A DNA stretch of 64,000 nucleotides from Bacteroidetes bacterium HGW-Bacteroidetes-16 (GCA_002840975.1 PHDN01000017.1:21694-85693), one strand, 5' to 3'. Positions 27,724 through 37,139 are shown, counted from the stretch's first letter. Made by a program: numbers and translations. The notes: a model not told the origin generated them from the letters alone.

Positions 27724-29174
27724 TTACCTGTTTTATCACCATCTGACTGTTCGATTAACCCGGCGTTGAATCCCATGAGATAAAGCTTTGAAGTGGCGCG
27801 CGTAACAGCAGTATAAAGCCACCTCATGTAAGCCGTATCAATTTGTTCTTCGGGCAGATACCCCTGATCAATAAACACGTTTTCCCATTGCCCGCCTTGT
27901 GTTTTATGACAGGTGAGCGCATAGCCAAATTTAACGTGCAGGGCGTTATACCAGGGATCAACCCTGATTTTGTCCAAACGGGTCCGTCTTTTAGGATAAT
28001 CGCCATACTCAGCCTCCACAGCATGAAACAGACGATCCATTTCGCTTCGGGGCATATCCGGTCCTTCGGCCATCAGGGTGTCGAGAATCAATTTTACCTC
28101 CAGGATATTTTCGTCAGGATAATCAACCAGGCTGATTTCAACATCTGCGAACCTCAACCCATACCTTTCTTCCATCCTGACAATTCGCTGCACCTTTACC
28201 ATGTCGCCATTGGCTATAAACCCGGCTTTTGAATCGTTTCTAAGCCAGAAATAATTATTTTTCACTACCATCAACAAGTCTCCTCCTTCCAGCTCATTTT
28301 CGCGCGACAACACTTTGTTTCTGATTTGCTGATTGAATAAATTGGCTCTTTTATTCGATTTACAAATTACTACACAGTCATCCGAAGTTCCACTTCCAAA
28401 AGCACTGCTGAGCTCTTCTTCCATTTCAAAACCGCTGTTGATCAACACCACATCCCGCACTTCCCTATCAATGACAAAAAGAGGATTTTCAAACACCTCA
28501 TTTTCAAGCTTTTTTCTCAGTTGCGTGGCACTTTCCAGTATTCCTGAATCACTCGATTGTCTCATGACCTCACGCATCAGGTGCTGATAACCGGTGATAT
28601 TAAATGCGGCATAAAGCAGTTTAAGGTCTAATGCCGGACTTATTTCCAGACCAACGGGTGGCAATTGGGCTGTATCACCTATCAGGATGAGTTTGTTGCC
28701 GGTATTTCTGTATACATAGTCGAAAAGGTCGGTTAACAATGAGCGGTTAAAAACGCTTCCCGGCTCCTGACTTGTATCGCCAATCATTGAAGCTTCGTCG
28801 ACAATAAACACCGCCTTGTTCAATTTGTTAGGTGACAGGACAATCTTGGTTTGACCATCGGCATTGGTAATGAAAAGATAGATATACCGATGAATGGTGT
28901 GTGCACGAAAACCTGCATAATGCGAAAATACCTTGGCTGCACGTCCCGTGGGTGCCATCAGTACAAATGGGATTTCCATTATCGCCAAGGCCTTTACATA
29001 AGCACTTATTAAACTTGTTTTTCCGGTTCCTGCATAACCCTTTAACATGTATAAAGGACTTGGTTTATTGCTTGATGTAAAGGAGGACAGGTGATTGATC
29101 GTTTTAGTCTGATCGCCGGTAGGAAGGTGACCAAATTGCTTTAAAATGTGGGTTTTAAGGAGATTATTTTCCAT
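27714..29174 (-). CDS. RecD-like ATP-dependent DNA helicase (SF1)
   Basis: This 486-residue protein has the helicase core of the RecD/Pif1-like SF1B group. It has a Walker A motif (KGYAGTGKTSLISAY, about residues 44-58), motif Ia (VLMAPTGRAAKVFS), Walker B (VFIVDEASMIGD) and motif III (LILIGDTAQLPPVG). The C-terminal UvrD_C_2 block is FGYALTCHKTQGGQWENV then MRWLYTAVTRATSKLYLMG. It lacks RecD's long N-terminal domain and no recB/recC are nearby, so it is a stand-alone helicase with a likely repair or recombination role. Its end overlaps the convergent ispF by 10 nt. Confidence 0.88.
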   Translation of the reverse strand: MENNLLKTHILKQFGHLPTGDQTKTINHLSSFTSSNKPSPLYMLKGYAGTGKTSLISAYVKALAIMEIPFVLMAPTGRAAKVFSHYAGFRAHTIHRYIYLFITNADGQTKIVLSPNKLNKAVFIVDEASMIGDTSQEPGSVFNRSLLTDLFDYVYRNTGNKLILIGDTAQLPPVGLEISPALDLKLLYAAFNITGYQHLMREVMRQSSDSGILESATQLRKKLENEVFENPLFVIDREVRDVVLINSGFEMEEELSSAFGSGTSDDCVVICKSNKRANLFNQQIRNKVLSRENELEGGDLLMVVKNNYFWLRNDSKAGFIANGDMVKVQRIVRMEERYGLRFADVEISLVDYPDENILEVKLILDTLMAEGPDMPRSEMDRLFHAVEAEYGDYPKRRTRLDKIRVDPWYNALHVKFGYALTCHKTQGGQWENVFIDQGYLPEEQIDTAYMRWLYTAVTRATSKLYLMGFNAGLIEQSDGDKTGNQG

Positions 29175-29274
29175 TAAAAGGGAGGCTTTCGTAACCTTGC
29201 TATTATTTTTAAATTTTCACTTTTAGGGCTCCTCACGTTGAATTTACCTCTGATTTCCATGTTTCTAATCTGAA

Positions 29275-29304
29275 AATGAATATCCAGCGCGCTGGTGGTT
29301 CATT
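29275..29304 (-). terminator. Terminator hairpin directly after tamL
   Basis: A perfect 12-bp palindrome CCAGCGCGCTGG (29284-29295) is enclosed by AATGAA/TTCATT arms with 3-nt internal loops, starting one base past the stop. On the reverse strand it is followed by TTTTC. Confidence 0.6.
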
Positions 29305-31653
29305 TTAAAATGGATAACCAATTCCAAAATTCAAAATAAAGTCTTTCATTTGCAGGTAATTAATTTTCCAACGTTTGTTCAGTGGATAAGCCGGATCGCG
29401 CATGGGAGCTGCCAGGTCGATTCTGAAAATAAAAAATTGAAAATCGAAACGAAAACCAACTCCGGCATCAATGGCCAACTCCTTGTAAAAGTCATTAAAT
29501 TCGAATTTCCCACCGGGATAGGATGGGGAATTTTGATAAGTCCAAATATTTCCAACATCAACAAAAAAGGCCCCTTTAAAAAAACTGTAAACAGGGAAAC
29601 GATATTCCATATTGCCCTCCACCTGAATATCACCCACACGTTCATAATCTGAACTACCTGCAAAACCACCAGGACCGAGCGATTTAAATTGCCACCCCCT
29701 CATATCGTTTGCTCCCCCTGCGTAAAATCCTTTTTCATAAGGTAGTTCATCTGAATTTTTATACGGTATACCAGCTCCAACCAATATCCTGAAAACAAAA
29801 CTGTTGGTTTTATTAAAAAAATAGATGTAATGCCGAAAATCAAGGCTGGCCCTAATATATTGAGAATATCGAACGCCCAGGAGACTATAATAACCGCTAT
29901 CGCTTTTAGGAGTAGCAGAAATTGAATTTATCCAATGCAACAAGTTCCCTGAAGTTTCCAAATTGAAACGCAGATAATTGAAGTGGGTCAGAGCCAGTAT
30001 GTTTTGGTTGTTGAAGATAAAGCTATAATTTAACCCGGCAATCATGTGGTCGGAGTACTGTTCACGTAAGCGTACGTTGGTTTGCCCGTTAAGAATGGAA
30101 TCGAATGCAGGGCTGGGTTGCACCCTGACATAATTCAGGTTGACCGGTGTAAGGATATGACTGATTTCTTTGCTGGCATTCCAGGAATAACCCAGATCGA
30201 GGTTGGTTATGTACCTTGAATAGTTCGATCGCAATTGAAAATTATAACCAAAATTGATATTGGTATTGGGGATATATCGTTGATTAAATTTGTCGAGATG
30301 AATTGGAAACAAAAACCTTGGAAAAAAGACCGTGCCATCAATACCTGCCTCGTAAGTATTAAACAAACTGAGGGAGGTGCCATCGCTATTGACTATGGTT
30401 AACGTTTGAGCCTCCGTACCACCTTTCAGACGAATACGTAGTACTTCCGCCCGTTTAAATATGTTGCGGTTCATAAATACCAGGCTCCCCCTTACACCCA
30501 GGTTGCCACTGGAGTTGGTTCCTTCGAGCTCTGCAGAAAATGAATTCAGCTTATTGTCCTGAAGTATCATTCGGGCATTTAAAGAATGCCGATCAGGAAA
30601 GGCAGCATCATAGGTTCCAATGGTATCGAACGTAATGTTGGCCGACCGGATGATTTGATAGTTAAACAACTTTCGGTAGGTTTGCTGCACCTGATTTGCA
30701 GAATAGTACGTCCCGGGTTTTACTTTAATGGCTGAATTAAATGCAATGGGCTGTATATTAAGCTTGTCGCCATAAAGGAAATAATACCGATAGGTGGTGG
30801 TATCCTGCCAAAAGGGGATGGTATGCAGCACGGTGTCAAATTTTTGAGTAAGTCCGGGGCTGTACTCCGGTATCACGTACATCTTGTTGATAGTGTATCG
30901 GTTATGAGCTACTTCAAGCGAAGCTCCCGGGTTAGCAATATCTGGTCGTTTAATGTTGTTCAAAACCAGGGTTACACCCATCCGATGGTCTGTTGAAATG
31001 GTATCAACCACAAACTGAATGTAGTTTCTGTTAAAAAAATAGTATCCATTGTTGCGTAGGTTGTTGGTAATGCGGTCACGCTCATCATCAAACGTATAAG
31101 CGTTATAGTTCTGACCAATTTGAATCATGCTTTTTTCCAAATCATCAAAAACCAAACGCTTCACTTGGGTATCAGCAATGTCATATTGAATAGACTCAAT
31201 TTTAAATGGGATTGAAGGAGTGATTACGAACATCACTTTCGCCATTTTATGTGTAAATTTTACCTCATAGGTAATTTTAGAGTTAAAAAAACCAATGTTG
31301 TTGAGGTATCGATCCATATTCTTCACAACCAGATCAACATCCAGGACGTTATAATAAGCAGGTTCTTCTCCAAAGTGACTATATAACCAACTTCTGAATT
31401 TTGTATTTCGTTGTTGATAGCGGTAGTAGTTATATAGTTTAGTCCTGAAAAAGATCGTCTTAGTATTTGGTTTTGGTTTTAAAAACGTTTTTAGCTCCGA
31501 ACGGCTTATCTCGTCATACTTTCCCTCAATATCAATTTTATAACTTTTTATCAGATGTTCATTTTTATTTACATACTTCCTAACCGAACATCCTGAAATG
31601 AGAATGAATAGTAAAGTGAATAGAAATCCGGTTTTTATGAAGGTTCTCAGCAA
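29305..31653 (-). CDS. tamL: TamL: lipidated BamA/TamA-family outer membrane protein
   Basis: A 782-residue Omp85-superfamily protein. The N terminus is a lipoprotein signal peptide ending ILISGCS, so unlike proteobacterial TamA it is lipidated, as in the Bacteroidota TamL group. POTRA-like repeats fill about residues 40-330. The C-terminal 16-strand barrel includes the conserved lid-lock stretch KGFYAGGANDMRGWQFKSLG near residue 655 and ends in ILNFGIGYPF with a terminal Phe. TamL works with TamB in envelope biogenesis, but tamB is not in this window. The start is a TTG, because no ATG precedes the signal peptide in frame. A role as BamA itself is unlikely given the lipobox. Confidence 0.88.
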   Translation of the reverse strand: MLRTFIKTGFLFTLLFILISGCSVRKYVNKNEHLIKSYKIDIEGKYDEISRSELKTFLKPKPNTKTIFFRTKLYNYYRYQQRNTKFRSWLYSHFGEEPAYYNVLDVDLVVKNMDRYLNNIGFFNSKITYEVKFTHKMAKVMFVITPSIPFKIESIQYDIADTQVKRLVFDDLEKSMIQIGQNYNAYTFDDERDRITNNLRNNGYYFFNRNYIQFVVDTISTDHRMGVTLVLNNIKRPDIANPGASLEVAHNRYTINKMYVIPEYSPGLTQKFDTVLHTIPFWQDTTTYRYYFLYGDKLNIQPIAFNSAIKVKPGTYYSANQVQQTYRKLFNYQIIRSANITFDTIGTYDAAFPDRHSLNARMILQDNKLNSFSAELEGTNSSGNLGVRGSLVFMNRNIFKRAEVLRIRLKGGTEAQTLTIVNSDGTSLSLFNTYEAGIDGTVFFPRFLFPIHLDKFNQRYIPNTNINFGYNFQLRSNYSRYITNLDLGYSWNASKEISHILTPVNLNYVRVQPSPAFDSILNGQTNVRLREQYSDHMIAGLNYSFIFNNQNILALTHFNYLRFNLETSGNLLHWINSISATPKSDSGYYSLLGVRYSQYIRASLDFRHYIYFFNKTNSFVFRILVGAGIPYKNSDELPYEKGFYAGGANDMRGWQFKSLGPGGFAGSSDYERVGDIQVEGNMEYRFPVYSFFKGAFFVDVGNIWTYQNSPSYPGGKFEFNDFYKELAIDAGVGFRFDFQFFIFRIDLAAPMRDPAYPLNKRWKINYLQMKDFILNFGIGYPF

Positions 31654-31750
31654 TTATCCGTTTTTTTTAAACCATGCAAAATTAACAAAAGAGGGATTGA
31701 AGACAGAGAATATAAAACATTTCGATTGACAGATATTTTTTTTAAAACTA

Positions 31751-31780
31751 TTGTACAAACAAAATAACCGTGTATCTTTG
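31751..31780 (+). promoter_or_regulatory. Promoter of tRNA-Val
   Basis: TTG at 31751-31753 is separated by exactly 19 bp from TATCTTTG at 31773-31780. This fits the Bacteroidota -33/-7 consensus well, 35 nt before the mature tRNA. Confidence 0.8.
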
Positions 31781-31815
31781 CACACGCTTTTAAGTAAAAC
31801 TGTTCTTTACAAAAA

Positions 31816-31890
31816 GGGAGATTAGCTCAGCTGGTTCAGAGCATCTCGTTTACACCGAGAGGGTCGGGGGTTCGAATCCCTCATCTCCCA
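31816..31890 (+). tRNA. tRNA-Val (anticodon TAC)
   Basis: The 75-nt sequence folds as a cloverleaf. The acceptor GGGAGAT pairs with ATCTCCC, the D arm is AGCTCAGCTGGTTCAGAGC, the anticodon stem is TCTCG/CGAGA with loop TTTACAC, and the T arm contains GGTTCGAATCC. CCA is not encoded. Confidence 0.97.
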
Positions 31891-31894
31891 CACT

Positions 31895-31926
31895 AAAGCC
31901 ACTTTCATTCAGAAGGTGGCTTTTTT
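31895..31926 (+). terminator. Terminator of tRNA-Val
   Basis: AAAGCCACtTTC pairs with GAAgGTGGCTTT around a short loop, followed by a T tract. Confidence 0.85.
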
Positions 31927-32035
31927 ATTTTCATAAATCAGGCTGATTTCTGACTCCGAAAAAAAACAATCCGCAAAATATCCTGGTATACTTTGTTTTA
32001 CACTATCTTAGTGCCACTAACCCAACCAATAATCT

Positions 32036-34132
32036 ATGTTTTGGTCCCAACGACCGGCTTTTCGAATTTTGATCTGGTATATTGCCGGAATATTGGCGTG
32101 GAACTACTTTGTGGGTCATTTGGACCTGACACCCTTCCTGATTTGGATGGGAACGGGCCTGTCGTTTCTCACCTATATCTTTGTGATTATTGGCCTGAAC
32201 CGACATGCTTTCCGATGGCTGACCGGTCTCACTTTTGGGCTTTTGTTTTTCTTTCTCGGAATACTGGTCTCCTCTTTACAGCTTTCTGACCAGGAAAACC
32301 CGACACCTGAAAATGCAGTCTACCTGGCACGGCTGGTATCTGACCCAGGTATTGGAGAAAATGTGATCACTGCTACATTGGAAGCCTATGTTGCGGATAG
32401 CAGTATGAAAACAGAACAATCTCCTTTGCATATTCAGGGTTATTTCGAGAAATGTAGCCGTACCGCGGAACTCAGGTATGGCGACCTCATCACAGTAAAG
32501 GGATCACCCGTTTCGGTTGCAAGCCCTTTAAACCCTGAAGAATTTGATTACCGGAATTTTCTGGCCATGAAGAACATCCATTTCTCCATGTATATTGACA
32601 ACAGCAGCTGGGAATCTTTAGGTGTTGACCCTCCAAACAGATGGATCGCCTGGGCTTATCAAACCAGATGGAAATTGCTATCCCTATTAAAATCCAGCGG
32701 GCTGAACAAAGAGGAATTCGCCGTGGCAGCAGCCATTCTCTTAGGCAACGATGATTTTATGGATGCTACCCTGCGCCAGAATTTTGTGTATGCAGGAGCC
32801 ATGCACATATTGTGTGTCTCGGGCCTTCATGTGGGAATTATCTTCATTATCTTCAATTTTTTGCTTGGCTTCCTAAACAAGAATGGTCGACTCAGGATTT
32901 TAAAAGCTATCATCCTGATCGTACTTGTTTGGATTTATGCCTCTATTACCGGCCTTTCACCATCCGTGCTGAGGGCAGGTCTCATGGTTTCTATTTTTAT
33001 TTTGAGCCAGCTCACCTCCTGGCACAAAGACAACCTGAATACCTTGATCGCCAGCGCTGTAATCATTTTGCTATTCAATCCATTGCTCCTGTTTAATATT
33101 GGATTTCAGCTCTCGTACGCGGCTGTCTCCGGTATTTTATTGCTTTATCAGCCCATTTACCATTGGTTATATTTCAAAAACCGGGCAGCAGATGTCATTT
33201 GGTCTATCACCGCACTTTCGCTATCGGCTCAACTGGCAACATTTCCTTTGGCCGTGTATTATTTTCATTTTTTCCCTACCTGGTTTTGGCTCACCAATTT
33301 ATTCACTTATCCGCTGTCGTTTGCCATATTAACCGGAGGCATGGCATTTATTGTCTTTAGCTGGGTTCCTTATCTCTCCCAGATATTGGGTTGGTGTATG
33401 GCGGGTTTAGTTTATGTACTAAACTATGTGGTTGAATTAGTAAAATTCTTACCCTTTCCGGGAATAACCAATTTATATCTGCCATTCTTTGAGGTTGTTC
33501 TGGTTTATCTGTTCATCGCGATTCTATTTGGCTTCATTCTCCAAAACAAATGGCGATTACTCCTGCCTACTCTCCTGCTGACAGCACTTCTGTTGCTAAC
33601 CGAAACCATACAGCACTGGAGACACCTGCAGCAGCAGGGACTGATCGTATATCAAATCAGGAAGCACAGCGTTATTCAGTTTGTTGAGGGAACCCGGAGC
33701 CACATCTTAGCCGACTCAGTCCTGGCCAGGGACTTGTCCGCGGTGAGTTTTACACTTCAATCAAGTCAGGCTAAATGGGGACTGAAACCTACGGGGGTGA
33801 AGACGGATTCTTCATTATCCAAAGTCGAACTAACGGGCTTCTATCAGGATGGCCCATATATTTTAGCCGTTAACCGACGCATCCTGCTATTGGATGGGAA
33901 TTCGAGCTTTGTTCCCATAAGTGACAGGCTACCCGTAGACCTTGTTATAGTAACCGGAAAACCACGGATAAAACCTGAAAACCTACTTAAAATAGTTCAA
34001 ACCGATACCCTTGTTACAGACGGGTCGGTTCCTCGTTATTGGAAAAAACAATTTTCAGAATTGGTAAAAAATGAGGATATCAGGTATATCGACACCTCCA
34101 TCGACGGAGCTTTTATGGTGGGAATCAAATAG
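32036..34132 (+). CDS. comEC: ComEC/Rec2-family DNA uptake channel
   Basis: A 698-residue inner membrane protein that forms the channel carrying single-stranded DNA into the cytoplasm during natural transformation. An N-terminal DUF4131 region with membrane helices and an OB-like soluble part covers about residues 1-220. The competence domain follows, opening with GAMHILCVSGLHVGIIFIIF (about residues 255-275) and GLSPSVLRAGLMVSIFILSQ. The C-terminal metallo-beta-lactamase-like domain found in firmicute ComEC is not recognisable in the last 180 residues, as is common in shorter Bacteroidota homologues. No other competence gene is nearby. Confidence 0.9.
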   Translation: MFWSQRPAFRILIWYIAGILAWNYFVGHLDLTPFLIWMGTGLSFLTYIFVIIGLNRHAFRWLTGLTFGLLFFFLGILVSSLQLSDQENPTPENAVYLARLVSDPGIGENVITATLEAYVADSSMKTEQSPLHIQGYFEKCSRTAELRYGDLITVKGSPVSVASPLNPEEFDYRNFLAMKNIHFSMYIDNSSWESLGVDPPNRWIAWAYQTRWKLLSLLKSSGLNKEEFAVAAAILLGNDDFMDATLRQNFVYAGAMHILCVSGLHVGIIFIIFNFLLGFLNKNGRLRILKAIILIVLVWIYASITGLSPSVLRAGLMVSIFILSQLTSWHKDNLNTLIASAVIILLFNPLLLFNIGFQLSYAAVSGILLLYQPIYHWLYFKNRAADVIWSITALSLSAQLATFPLAVYYFHFFPTWFWLTNLFTYPLSFAILTGGMAFIVFSWVPYLSQILGWCMAGLVYVLNYVVELVKFLPFPGITNLYLPFFEVVLVYLFIAILFGFILQNKWRLLLPTLLLTALLLLTETIQHWRHLQQQGLIVYQIRKHSVIQFVEGTRSHILADSVLARDLSAVSFTLQSSQAKWGLKPTGVKTDSSLSKVELTGFYQDGPYILAVNRRILLLDGNSSFVPISDRLPVDLVIVTGKPRIKPENLLKIVQTDTLVTDGSVPRYWKKQFSELVKNEDIRYIDTSIDGAFMVGIK

Positions 34133-34229
34133 ACCGGGAATAACAAGTTTCTTAGTTGACTTTGTTGGGGGGAGGTTGAGATTGGGTCAGGATGCATTAG
34201 AAAATAAATGATAAAAAAATTTTAAATCC

Positions 34230-34259
34230 TTGCAGATATCAAAAATATGGGTACTTTTG
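34230..34259 (+). promoter_or_regulatory. Promoter of tRNA-Asp
   Basis: TTG at 34230-34232, 19 bp, then TACTTTTG at 34252-34259. The spacing is identical to the tRNA-Val promoter. Confidence 0.8.
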
Positions 34260-34294
34260 CATCCTCTTTCAAGAGAAAAAGTTCATAGAATAAT

Positions 34295-34368
34295 GGTTCG
34301 GTAGTTCAGTTGGTTAGAATACCTGCCTGTCACGCAGGGGGTCGCGGGTTCGAGTCCCGTCCGGACCG
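34295..34368 (+). tRNA. tRNA-Asp (anticodon GTC), probable island insertion site
   Basis: The 74-nt cloverleaf has acceptor GGTTCGG with CCGGACC (one G-T pair), anticodon stem CCTGC/GCAGG, loop CTGTCAC giving GTC, T arm GGGTTCGAGTCCC and discriminator G. CCA is not encoded. A tyrosine recombinase starts 268 nt downstream, and everything after this point looks like accessory DNA. Confidence 0.97.
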
Positions 34369-34391
34369 CTTTTGTACTGATAATCAGTATT

Positions 34392-34430
34392 AAAAACCGC
34401 TAATATGTTGAATATTAGCGGTTTTTCTTT
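34392..34430 (+). terminator. Terminator of tRNA-Asp
   Basis: A near-perfect 15-bp stem, AAAAACCGCTAATAT (34392-34406) with ATATTAGCGGTTTTT (34412-34426), has a 5-nt loop and then CTTTT. Confidence 0.9.
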
Positions 34431-34469
34431 TTTACCCCCCGCAAAATATATCAAATATTGCAGTCTGAA

Positions 34470-34613
34470 AGGGACCTATAAGGGACCCATTCTTAAAATC
34501 CAAAATGGGTCCCTCGCTCATGTAAAATGTTGGAAAACAGTGATAATAATTCAGTTTTTATGCCCTGTATATGCCTTGAATTTCGTATATTTATAAACCA
34601 AAAGGGACCCATT
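34470..34613. repeat. AGGGACCCATT repeats upstream of the integrase
   Basis: AGGGACC occurs at 34470-34476. AGGGACCCATT is at 34481-34491, its exact inverse AATGGGTCCCT at 34504-34514, and a further direct copy at 34603-34613, just before the integrase start. The clustering between tRNA-Asp and the recombinase suggests arm-type binding sites of the recombinase or an operator. Confidence 0.6.
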
Positions 34614-34636
34614 TTTCCCTCAAAATTCATTGCACA

Positions 34637-35875
34637 ATGGAACATTCGATGTACATTTCGTTCAGAATCAAAAAAAGTAAAACCAACAAGAAAGGTCTTG
34701 CTCCAATCAACATGAGAATTATTCTTGACAACAAAAGGTTTGAGATTTCATCTCATCGGTTTGTTTTGCCTGAAAATTGGGATACTAAACTATGTAGTGC
34801 CAAAGGTACCAGTGATGAGGCATTAATCTTAAACAACTATCTGGACAACCTTAAATCCAAGATAAACAGGCAGTACAATATCCTGGAAAGTCTCAACAAA
34901 CCCATAACAATCGACAGCCTCCGGGAAAGATTAACCGGACAAGGTGAAAAAAAATATTCCCTACTGTTTGTCTATGAGTACCACAACTCAGAAATGGAAA
35001 AAAGAGTCAATTTCGACATTGCTCCCGCTACCTATAGCAAGTACATAATCTCCTTTAACCGGATAAAAAATTATATCCAATATCAGTATGGGAAAAAAGA
35101 TATCTTGCTTGAATCATTAAACCATGCATTTATCACCAAATACGAAGTCTACCTTAAAACCATACACAAATGCAGCACGAACACCACCGTTAAATACCTT
35201 GTCCATCTGAAAAAGATTATAAACCTGTCCATTGCCAATGAATGGCTTTTGCGAGACCCTTTCATGAAACACCATTGCACCTACAAACCCACAGAAAGAG
35301 GATTTTTGTCACCTGAAGAACTTCTACTGCTTGAGAATAAGGAGTTAAAACTTCCACGTCTCCAAAAAGTCCGCGACATCTTCGTTTTCTGCTGCTATAC
35401 CGGCTTTGCCCAGGCCGATGTGGAAGCCCTCTCCCCTTCTGACATCACCACCGGCATCGATGGTGAAAAATGGATCATCATCAACCGTAAAAAGACCGAT
35501 GGCCGCAGCCCCATCCCATTACTCCCCCAAGCCATGGACATTATCAACAAATACAAAAACGACCCTGAAGCCCAGGCAAAAGGCAGACTTCTTCCAGTCA
35601 ACTCTAACCAGCGCATGAACGGCTACCTCAAAGAAATTGCCGATATCACCGGCATCACCAAGAACCTCACCATGCACCTGGCCCGGCACACCTTTGCCAC
35701 CACCATCACCCTCTCAAACGGAGTCCCCATCGAGACCGTCTCCAAAATGCTCGGCCACAACTCCATCAAAACCACTCAAATCTATTCCAAGGTAGTCGAT
35801 ACCAAAATCAGCAACGACATGCAAGCCCTCAAAGCCAAACTATCGATCCAAAATCCACTTAAAAAAGTCATGTAA
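34637..35875 (+). CDS. Tyrosine site-specific recombinase (island integrase)
   Basis: A 412-residue tyrosine recombinase of the Bacteroidota mobile-element type. It has an arm DNA-binding domain (about 1-90), a SAM-like core-binding domain (about 105-210, FDIAPATYSKYIISFNRIKN) and a catalytic domain (about 220-400). The catalytic residues visible are Lys in NRKKTDGRSPIPL, HLARHTFA (His-x-x-Arg), LGHNS and the nucleophile Tyr in TTQIYSKV. The first catalytic Arg is missing: the usual TGLR position reads TGFAQADV. The same substitution is known from IntDOT-like recombinases. The gene lies directly after tRNA-Asp, in the position expected for an integrase that used the tRNA 3' end as its attachment site. 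Confidence 0.92.
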   Translation: MEHSMYISFRIKKSKTNKKGLAPINMRIILDNKRFEISSHRFVLPENWDTKLCSAKGTSDEALILNNYLDNLKSKINRQYNILESLNKPITIDSLRERLTGQGEKKYSLLFVYEYHNSEMEKRVNFDIAPATYSKYIISFNRIKNYIQYQYGKKDILLESLNHAFITKYEVYLKTIHKCSTNTTVKYLVHLKKIINLSIANEWLLRDPFMKHHCTYKPTERGFLSPEELLLLENKELKLPRLQKVRDIFVFCCYTGFAQADVEALSPSDITTGIDGEKWIIINRKKTDGRSPIPLLPQAMDIINKYKNDPEAQAKGRLLPVNSNQRMNGYLKEIADITGITKNLTMHLARHTFATTITLSNGVPIETVSKMLGHNSIKTTQIYSKVVDTKISNDMQALKAKLSIQNPLKKVM

Positions 35876-35902
35876 AATACAGATTATCAACACGTAACAA
35901 CT

Positions 35903-35921
35903 CCCTCCCCCTCGGGGAGGG
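35903..35921 (+). terminator. GC-rich hairpin after the integrase
   Basis: CCCTCCCC (35903-35910) pairs perfectly with GGGGAGGG (35914-35921) across a 3-nt loop, 28 nt after the integrase stop. There is no T tract, so it may also be part of a dispersed repeat. Confidence 0.5.
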
Positions 35922-35996
35922 TCGGGGTGGGGTGTCCCAAAGAAGTCCAAAGATTTCTCCTTCAAAAAGCCAACTTCTTTTCCATCCGTGTCCAAT

Positions 35997-36147
35997 CCGT
36001 CCCACCCGCGCCTGTCCCGTTCGTACGGAGTCATCAGCGTTCCATTTCCCATGCTTCATCCGCGTTCCAATCCTCATCCGCCAGCCAATCGTAAAATCTG
36101 TGACCGACCCCCGTCCAACCCGCGCCTGTCCCGTTCGTACGGGGTCA
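35997..36147. repeat. Duplicated 37-bp GC-rich repeat
   Basis: Two direct copies (35997-36033 and 36111-36147) differ at only two positions and share CCGCGCCTGTCCCGTTCGTA. Around them are short fragments such as ATCCGTGTCCAATCC and ATCCGCGTTCCAATCC, as in dispersed intergenic repeats of many environmental bacteria. No gene is seen in the 380-bp gap 35876-36255. The region is visibly more G+C-rich than its surroundings. Confidence 0.65.
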
Positions 36148-36255
36148 CCCGTGTTCTATTCCCAACCTTCCTGACCACCCCCACAAAAAAAAGCCACCCC
36201 CTTTCAGAAATGGCCCCTATAACCCAACCCCCCCTCCTATCCGATTCCGGATACC

Positions 36256-36522
36256 CTAAGAAACACCATGCTTGTTCCTCTCCAAAGTCCTCATAATAGA
36301 CTCCATACTATAATACAAAGTCCCCCCAACCTTGGAAAACTCCAACTTCCCTCCCTGACGCAAATTCTGTAAGGTCCCGGGCGAACATCCCAAAATCTCT
36401 TTGGCCCTGTTCGATTTTACCCACTTTTCAGGCTGTGGGATATTGCCTTTGATCAGGTCCGATACTTCCCGGACAATTTCATTCTTCCATTGTTCCAGGT
36501 CTTCGAGTGTGGCTAATTGCAT
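36256..36522 (-). CDS. HTH_17/excisionase-like DNA-binding protein
   Basis: An 88-residue protein with a MerR-like helix-turn-helix of the kind found in excisionases. A helical N terminus (TLEDLEQWKNEIVREVSDL) is followed by KWVKSNRAKEILGCSPGTLQ, the recognition region LQNLRQGGKLEFSKVGGT, then a short wing and LYYSMESIMRTLERN. Such genes accompany integrases on Bacteroidota integrative elements and act as directionality factors or small regulators. It is oriented toward the integrase. Confidence 0.8.
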   Translation of the reverse strand: MQLATLEDLEQWKNEIVREVSDLIKGNIPQPEKWVKSNRAKEILGCSPGTLQNLRQGGKLEFSKVGGTLYYSMESIMRTLERNKHGVS

Positions 36523-36743
36523 AACTTTTTGCTTTTTTAATTATGGATTCTTTTTAGTTCTTTTTGGGCGTTAATATACTCGCATATTACGCCAGCATGT
36601 TGGTGCTAAAATACAACAAATCAATCTTATTACAAAGAATATTCATGATTAAATTACAAGTATTTTGTATTTTATCCATATTTGTTTTGTATTGACATTA
36701 TTGGCAATAAATTCCTACAAAACGAAATAAATTACATTAACTA

Positions 36744-36777
36744 TTTGGAAAAATAGAGCATTTTTTATCTATATTTG
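36744..36777 (+). promoter_or_regulatory. Putative promoter with a long leader
   Basis: TTTG (36744-36747) and TATATTTG (36770-36777) are separated by 22 bp. The next gene starts at 37140, so a transcript from here would carry a leader of roughly 350 nt. The 617-bp gap 36523-37139 is otherwise A/T-rich, with only the hairpin listed next. Confidence 0.45.
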
Positions 36778-37070
36778 ATCTACTTAAATCAGAGACCCGG
36801 TTTTTACAAATAATTTATTACTGTTTTTAGGGTATCTGGTCTATTTGTTAACCCATAACCCATTGTTTAATTTAAACTATTTTTGAATTTATCATGAACA
36901 AAACCTAATAATTTAACTTTTTAAAATCTCACTTGCTGAGCTTGAAGTGTTTTCCCCAATTGCATAAACTATTATTTGCTACCACCCGCTTATTTAACCT
37001 CCAGGATAAACTAACAAGTCTCTTTGCTGCTTCTGCAATTTAACACCTGATATCTTTTTTGCGATCTCAT

Positions 37071-37098
37071 TTCGGGTTCCCTGTAAAAGGAACCTGAA
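37071..37098 (+). other. Stem-loop in the leader of the 37140 gene
   Basis: TTCgGGTTCC (37071-37080) pairs with GGAACCtGAA (37089-37098), including one G-U pair, with an 8-nt loop CTGTAAAA. It lies 41 nt before the ATG at 37140 and is not followed by a T tract. A role in translation or attenuation control is possible. Confidence 0.4.
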
Positions 37099-37139
37099 AT
37101 AAATAGTACACCTCATTTTTAACCTTTTAACAAAAAATT

